DNA from: CALMFT01 sp041674565
GTDB lineage: Bacteria > Patescibacteriota > Gracilibacteria > Absconditabacterales > Absconditicoccaceae
Length of the DNA stretch: 10,568 nt
Direction: 5' to 3'
Assembly (NCBI GenBank): GCA_041674565.1
Contig: JBAYVQ010000025.1
Coordinates: forward strand, 1 to 10,568
In this document: positions 7,405 through 10,568 of the stretch, piece by piece
How positions within the stretch are numbered: position 1 is the first letter of the stretch
Layout: each line of letters begins with the position of its first letter
The notes under the pieces: model-generated
The model's input: only the letters and a program-made list of their open reading frames with translations
Told to the model about the DNA's origin: nothing
Databases searched by the model: none
Program-made: the position numbers and the translations under genes

Positions 7405-7899
7405 TTAGTAAAGTGGTGGGAAGATGTTGTTTGGTCCAAATATATATAAGATAACCAGAGTCAATAAGATACCAATGATGATTCATCCTATCAACTCTTC
7501 AAAAGTATGCCCAAGCCTTTCTTTAAGTAGTTTAAAATTTTTTTTGACGTGCGTGATCTCTCCTAATTCTATTCTCAATTCGCCGATTTCTTTTCTCATC
7601 TCGTTGAGTACCATGGCGTGTTTGCCAGCTTCTTGTCTTATATTTACTGCATCATATCGTATAAGTATCCCTATCCCTATGCAAATAGCAAACTCTATGC
7701 TATCAAAACCGCTTACTGCTGCTGTTAGCGCACACAAACTACCAATCACGGCCCCATGTACAGAGGGAAATCATCAGGATCTCCAAAGGTAGTCCAGTTT
7801 GATTGTTTTCTCTAATACAAAATCGATAATGATTTTTAATCACTGCACGAACAAGCCAACTCACAATGGCACCAGGAAGTAAGGGAATTTCTCTACCAT
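7405..7899 (-). CDS. Divergent PAP2 family protein (DUF212, YuiD-like)
   Basis: 164 residues, standard family length. Motifs: FLVPLGVGLFVQGLKIIIDF (first membrane helix, 8-27), SGGFPSVHGAVIGSL (41-55, family GGMPSSHSA with His48), ILIRYDAVNIRQEAGKHAMVLN (78-99, family YDAxGVRRxxGxQAxxLN), and LKERLGHTFEELIGGIIIG (125-143), then a final membrane helix. Five UGA glycines, among them both glycines of SGGFPSVHG. Likely an inner-membrane acid-phosphatase-like enzyme acting on lipid phosphates; family biochemistry is sparse. Start: ATG 7899 gives the family N-terminus, but the frame stays open upstream to near 8040 with a hydrophobic stretch, so TTG 8013 (202 residues, extra membrane helix) cannot be excluded. 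First gene of the seven-gene minus run. Confidence 0.9.
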
Positions 7900-7943
7900 A
7901 CTGAATGGTACATCAATACCTATAGTATTGACAAATTCAAGAT

Positions 7944-7972
7944 TATTTATAGTTATATATTTGTATTGTCAA
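7944..7972 (-). promoter_or_regulatory. Candidate promoter of the PAP2-to-dnaN run
   Basis: On the minus strand a perfect TTGACA (7972-7967) is followed after 17 bases by TAAATA (7949-7944), or after 15 bases by TATAAA (7951-7946). It lies about 45 bases before ATG 7899 in a very AT-rich stretch. The exact -35 box makes it the best promoter candidate in the window, but the -10 assignment is ambiguous. Confidence 0.4.
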
Positions 7973-7979
7973 AGGAAAA

Positions 7980-8007
7980 TTGAGCTTGATATGAATACTG
8001 ATATAAC
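7980..8007 (+). promoter_or_regulatory. Candidate promoter of the DNA glycosylase gene
   Basis: TTGAGC (7980-7985), 16-base spacer, TATAAC (8002-8007, 5/6 to consensus). Transcription would start near 8014, giving a 38-base leader before ATG 8052. Its -35 box is only seven bases from that of the oppositely directed PAP2-run promoter, so the two may compete or share a regulator. Confidence 0.33.
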
Positions 8008-8051
8008 CAACAATGTACTCGCATAGAGCCTATTTACTAGTTGTACGCTGC

Positions 8052-8660
8052 ATGTCCTATAAAAAAATACTTTCTCGTGATCCTATATTAGCTTGAGTTA
8101 TCAATCAACTTGATCCGCTCACCGATATCGTAGCTTCTCAAGATATCTATAAAGACCTGCTTGAGACTATCGTTTCCCAGCAGCTTAGTGTCAAAGTCGC
8201 TGATGTAATACGGAAGAGATTCCTACAGTTGTTTCAGGATGGGTATCCGCATGCTACTCAGATTATCAATTATCCTTTAGAGCAACTAAGGGCAGTGTGA
8301 TTGAGCAACTCCAAAGCTCAATATCTCAAGAATATAGCACTCTATTGGCAGGAACACAAGCTCACTCAATCGGGTTTGCTCAAGCTCAGTGATGATACTT
8401 TATGATCGCTACTACTGGCTATCAAGGGAGTCGGTCCTTGGACAGTGGAGATGATGTTGATGTTTTCGGTATGACGTGAAGACATTTTTTCCGTATGAGA
8501 TCTTGGTATACAGACCGCCATGATTAATTTGTATAATCTGGACCCATCTCAACCCAAGCAACTAAAGCAGGATATGATACGTATTAGTGATAATCGGAAA
8601 CCATATAGAAGTTATGCCTGTAGGTATCTACGGAAATGGAAGGATCGTAAAAAATCCTAA
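8052..8660 (+). CDS. AlkA-like DNA-3-methyladenine glycosylase (HhH-GPD)
   Basis: 202 residues; base-excision repair glycosylase that removes alkylated purines. Seen: DLLETIVSQQLSVKVADVI (35-53), LRAVGLSNSKAQYLKNIA (79-96), the helix-hairpin-helix LLAIKGVGPWTVEMM (121-135), and the catalytic Asp150 in FSVGDLGIQTAM. Five of about ten glycines are UGA: Ala-Gly15, Gly83, Gly118, Gly141 and Gly149, the last directly before the catalytic Asp. Because of these, no long standard-code ORF exists here. It lacks the N-terminal TBP-like domain of E. coli AlkA and resembles the short MAG-type enzymes. ATG 8052 gives the normal start for a short form. The unidentified gene at 8686 follows after 25 bases, suggesting co-transcription. 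Confidence 0.93.
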
Positions 8661-8685
8661 CTATTTTATCATATTATAACTACCC

Positions 8686-9282
8686 ATGTGAATGGAAGTT
8701 TATCAAAAAAATATATTGCCTTTTGTGCAACAAGCCAATGCCAAACAAATACCTGCGCCTTGGCGCCATGCTTATGAGAGGTTGATTTTCCTTATACTTG
8801 CCAAAGAGTACCGCTACACCCCAAAACGTTTTGTCGAATCTCGTTTGTTCGCTAGCTTGTGATTAAAGCCCTATGCTAGAGAAAAAATAATTGATCTGAA
8901 AATAAGACTCAGTCAAATCGATTTACAATATGCTGACAATGCAAATCTATTTTCTATAGCGCACACTATACATCAAACACACTGGCACGATATTGGTGAT
9001 TTGGATACTGTTGTGTCTTCTCAACACGCTAGGACAAAGCTGTATAACCAAGGAGCAATGATAGGTGTATATGGCGAAAAAGGTACCTTGTGAGACTTTT
9101 TACAAAAATGCGTGTCAGCCAGAAACTCAAAATTATCATGTTTGCATTGGCAAGATGGCTTTGCAACGTTTAGGGGGGTGGGTCCGTTGTTGATTGAACA
9201 AATGGAGTTAGTCTTGAAGCACTATGGGATTGACCCCAAAATCACTGCTGTGGAGCTAGACTACCTTGCTACTTTGCGTTAG
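8686..9282 (+). CDS. Hypothetical protein downstream of the DNA glycosylase
   Basis: 198 residues with three UGA glycines among about twelve. I do not recognise the family. Visible parts: a helical, Arg/Tyr-rich N-terminal half (PWRHAYERLIFLILAKEYRY, then SRLFASLGLKPYAREKII), a His-rich segment HTIHQTHWHDIGDLDTVV, an Arg/Cys segment KCVSARNSKLSCLHW, and near the end FATFRGVGPLLIEQMELVLK, whose GVG turn between helices recalls a helix-hairpin-helix DNA-binding motif. The start reads ATG-UGA-ATG, so 8686 or 8692 is possible; I chose the first because another gene here (7388) also has UGA as codon 2. It sits 25 bases behind the glycosylase, so a role in DNA repair or nucleic-acid binding is plausible by context only. 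It ends in TAG three bases from the convergent TraX stop. Confidence 0.72.
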
Positions 9283-9284
9283 TC

Positions 9285-10094
9285 TTATTGCTTAGTAAGG
9301 AATGCGATCCGCAACAATCCCAAGAAATGAAGTATATATATTCGTACTGCATAATCGCTGCACCATAGTATCAGCTTATTCCATATACCGTATATGCGTA
9401 TGGCCGTATTGTGCTTGCTCATGTATAATACAGCCACTATGCTGCATATTCGTGCGGTATATACCAATACCCATTGATAAGTGTCCAGAGGGAAAGCTTG
9501 ATTGATAATGATCCATCATCAAAAACATAGGGCAATGGGCAGGAGTAGCAAACGCCACTGCTCATGATAATCTCTGAGTAACTTTCCTGCGATGGCTGTA
9601 GACAGCACAACGCTGCCATAATCGACTCGAGTGTGTGTATAAGGTACCAAGAGTAAACAAGCTATCATCACGATAGATCGACCGATCACGGAGACGGTTT
9701 CTTGTGGTATGCTAGATGGTATCATGGTGCGGTCAAGTCCAATGAACTGCGCTATATGCTTGGTCAAAATGGGTATGTACTGTAGTACTAGTTTGGTGAT
9801 GATAGCGGCTGGTAGAATATTGAGTTGTCGAAAATCATATCATTGTGTAGCACTGAAAAATCGCAATGTGCCTTGCACTAGTACTGCCGCAATGATTAGT
9901 GACACCGCTATTTTGGATGATTTATTTCGGCCAATGAGTAAGAAAAATAAGGGGAACGCTATCCTTCCTATGGTCCTGTACCACAGCTCTTCAGGATATA
10001 AAAAATATCCCATATGATCAATGATCATAGTGATGATAGCAATGACTTTGAGATAGTCGTAGATATTTGGGCGTTCCAATGTGGCGCGAGACAT
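9285..10094 (-). CDS. TraX-family integral membrane protein (putative acyltransferase)
   Basis: 269 residues, polytopic membrane protein. The family signature is clear at the N-terminus: YDYLKVIAIITMIIDHMGYF (12-31, with Asp26-His27) followed by RTIGRIAFPLFFLLIGRN (40-57). Later hydrophobic segments include VIGRSIVMIACLLLVPY, LLLLPIALCF and a C-terminal YAVRIYILHFLGLLRIAFL. F-plasmid TraX acetylates pilin; the substrate of chromosomal members is unknown, and related membrane acyltransferases modify sugars or surface polymers. Three UGA glycines, including a tandem pair in the FGGWII segment and one after SATQ; reading UGA as stop would split it in three. No conjugation genes are seen here. 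It starts 18 bases after the pseudouridine synthase gene and converges with the gene ending at 9282. Confidence 0.8.
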
Positions 10095-10112
10095 AGATAC
10101 AAAATAGATAAA

Positions 10113-10568
10113 TTAATCCTGAACTTGCATGCCCATAGATCGCAAATGGATAGCTTTGCCGTCATAGTGTGATTTTATGTGTTTGGGGCAGTAGAGCTTG
10201 TCCCCGAGTATGTGATGTCCGATGCTTGCTGTATGTACTCTGATCTGATGGCGAATGCCCTTAGCGATAGTGATCTGACACGTAGTATAGTTTTTTTCTT
10301 GATCATAAAAAAGAGGAATAATCTGAGTCTGTACCTGATGAGCCTTTCACCTTGCTATATCGGATTGTACTGTCATCCTTGCATTATCGGAGTAGTGGTG
10401 GTAGATAGGCGTTGTTACTTCAGTAGTTTGTGTGAACTCTCCCCATAGATCAGCATAGTATATTTTTTGTGTTTTTCCTTGTTCTTGCAGTATTTTGTAC
10501 TCCGCGTAGATGCTTGGATTTTTGGCAAAAAAAAGCAAACCAGCTGTTACAATATCAAGACGATTTAC
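10113..10568 (-). CDS. RluA-family pseudouridine synthase, C-terminal 151 residues (partial)
   Basis: The reading frame enters from the window edge at 10568. It begins VNRLDIVTAGLLFFAKN, the family's HRLDxxTSGLLLFAK motif with the catalytic Asp present (Asn replaces the usual His, Ala the Ser). Then KTQKIYYADLWGEF matches KxYxAlvxG, and KGIRHQIRVHTASIGHHILG with GDKLY matches the hallmark HQIRVHxAxxGxPIxGDxxY. One glycine (in IARGKAHQ) is UGA. The enzyme isomerises uridine to pseudouridine in rRNA or tRNA; which of RluA, RluC or RluD cannot be told from this part. An N-terminal S4 domain, if any, lies outside. It is followed after 18 bases by the TraX gene, suggesting one transcript. Confidence 0.92.

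Noticed and set aside
7424..7792. 122-codon plus-strand frame
   Set aside because: Antisense to the PAP2 gene, whose minus-strand reading has strong family motifs.
2510..8660. UGA read as tryptophan (Mycoplasma-type code), selenocysteine or pyrrolysine
   Set aside because: UGA columns match invariant glycines (HGHADH, GPEVR, GGG, SGNFPEYE), while expected tryptophans use TGG (for example VGPWTVE, DTFWG). The number and spread of UGA codons rule out Sec or Pyl.
9283..9310. Possible bidirectional terminator between the convergent gene ends
   Set aside because: Only a poor CTTA/TAAG inverted repeat without a T-run; no convincing stem.
1442..10568. Many genes look like pseudogenes broken by in-frame TGA
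   Set aside because: The breaks are always TGA, never TAA or TAG, never frameshifts, and fall on conserved glycines; recoding explains all of them.
1..10568. tRNA, rRNA, CRISPR repeats, insertion sequences or replication origin near dnaN
   Set aside because: No cloverleaf, regularly spaced repeats, transposase motifs or DnaA-box cluster were found by eye in the intergenic regions.

Overview
This window comes from a bacterium that reads UGA as glycine (translation table 25). That points to the candidate phyla Gracilibacteria (BD1-5/GN02) or Absconditabacteria (SR1) in the CPR/Patescibacteria; the window alone does not say which. Read with the standard code, most genes here break into short pieces. 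Read with UGA=Gly, at least eleven recognisable or cleanly open genes become full length, and the UGA codons fall on glycines that are invariant in well-known families: inside the HxHxDH motif of a metallo-hydrolase, the GPE(I/V)R motif of pyruvate kinase, the WG(V/I)G motif of NADAR, next to the catalytic Asp of an AlkA-type glycosylase, and in the DnaN fold. All real ends are TAA or TAG. By hand count about 53 of roughly 180 glycines outside the large lipoprotein are UGA.

Layout. Positions 1-181 (-): start of an unidentified gene leaving the window. 462-2501 (+): a surface group made of a papain/C39-like cysteine-peptidase lipoprotein (followed by a strong terminator), a membrane-anchored protein of unknown function, and a small acidic lipoprotein. 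7899-2510 (-): a seven-gene co-directional run: divergent PAP2 phosphatase, RibD-C/DHFR-like reductase, NADAR (YbiA-like) N-glycosidase, DNA polymerase III beta clamp (dnaN), a pyruvate-kinase-like protein, a Lys/Thr/Ala-tailed basic protein, and a UPF0173 metallo-hydrolase. 8052-9282 (+): AlkA-like DNA glycosylase and an unidentified 198-residue protein, transcribed divergently from the PAP2 run across a 152-base region holding back-to-back promoter-like boxes. 10568-9285 (-): the C-terminal part of an RluA-family pseudouridine synthase, then a TraX-family membrane acyltransferase.

How the genes relate. Replication and repair (dnaN, AlkA), metabolite repair (NADAR next to a RibD-type reductase, echoing a fused plant enzyme), envelope (PAP2, TraX, lipoproteins) and RNA modification (RluA) are mixed in short-gap clusters, as is usual in small compact genomes. 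Three points stand out. The pyruvate-kinase-like protein has lost most catalytic motifs but keeps a good C-terminal domain. The large lipoprotein has about 31 glycines and no UGA, unlike every neighbour with more than a few glycines, which suggests import from a standard-code organism. None of the thirteen visible start sites has a convincing Shine-Dalgarno sequence.

No tRNA, rRNA, CRISPR array, insertion sequence or replication origin was seen.
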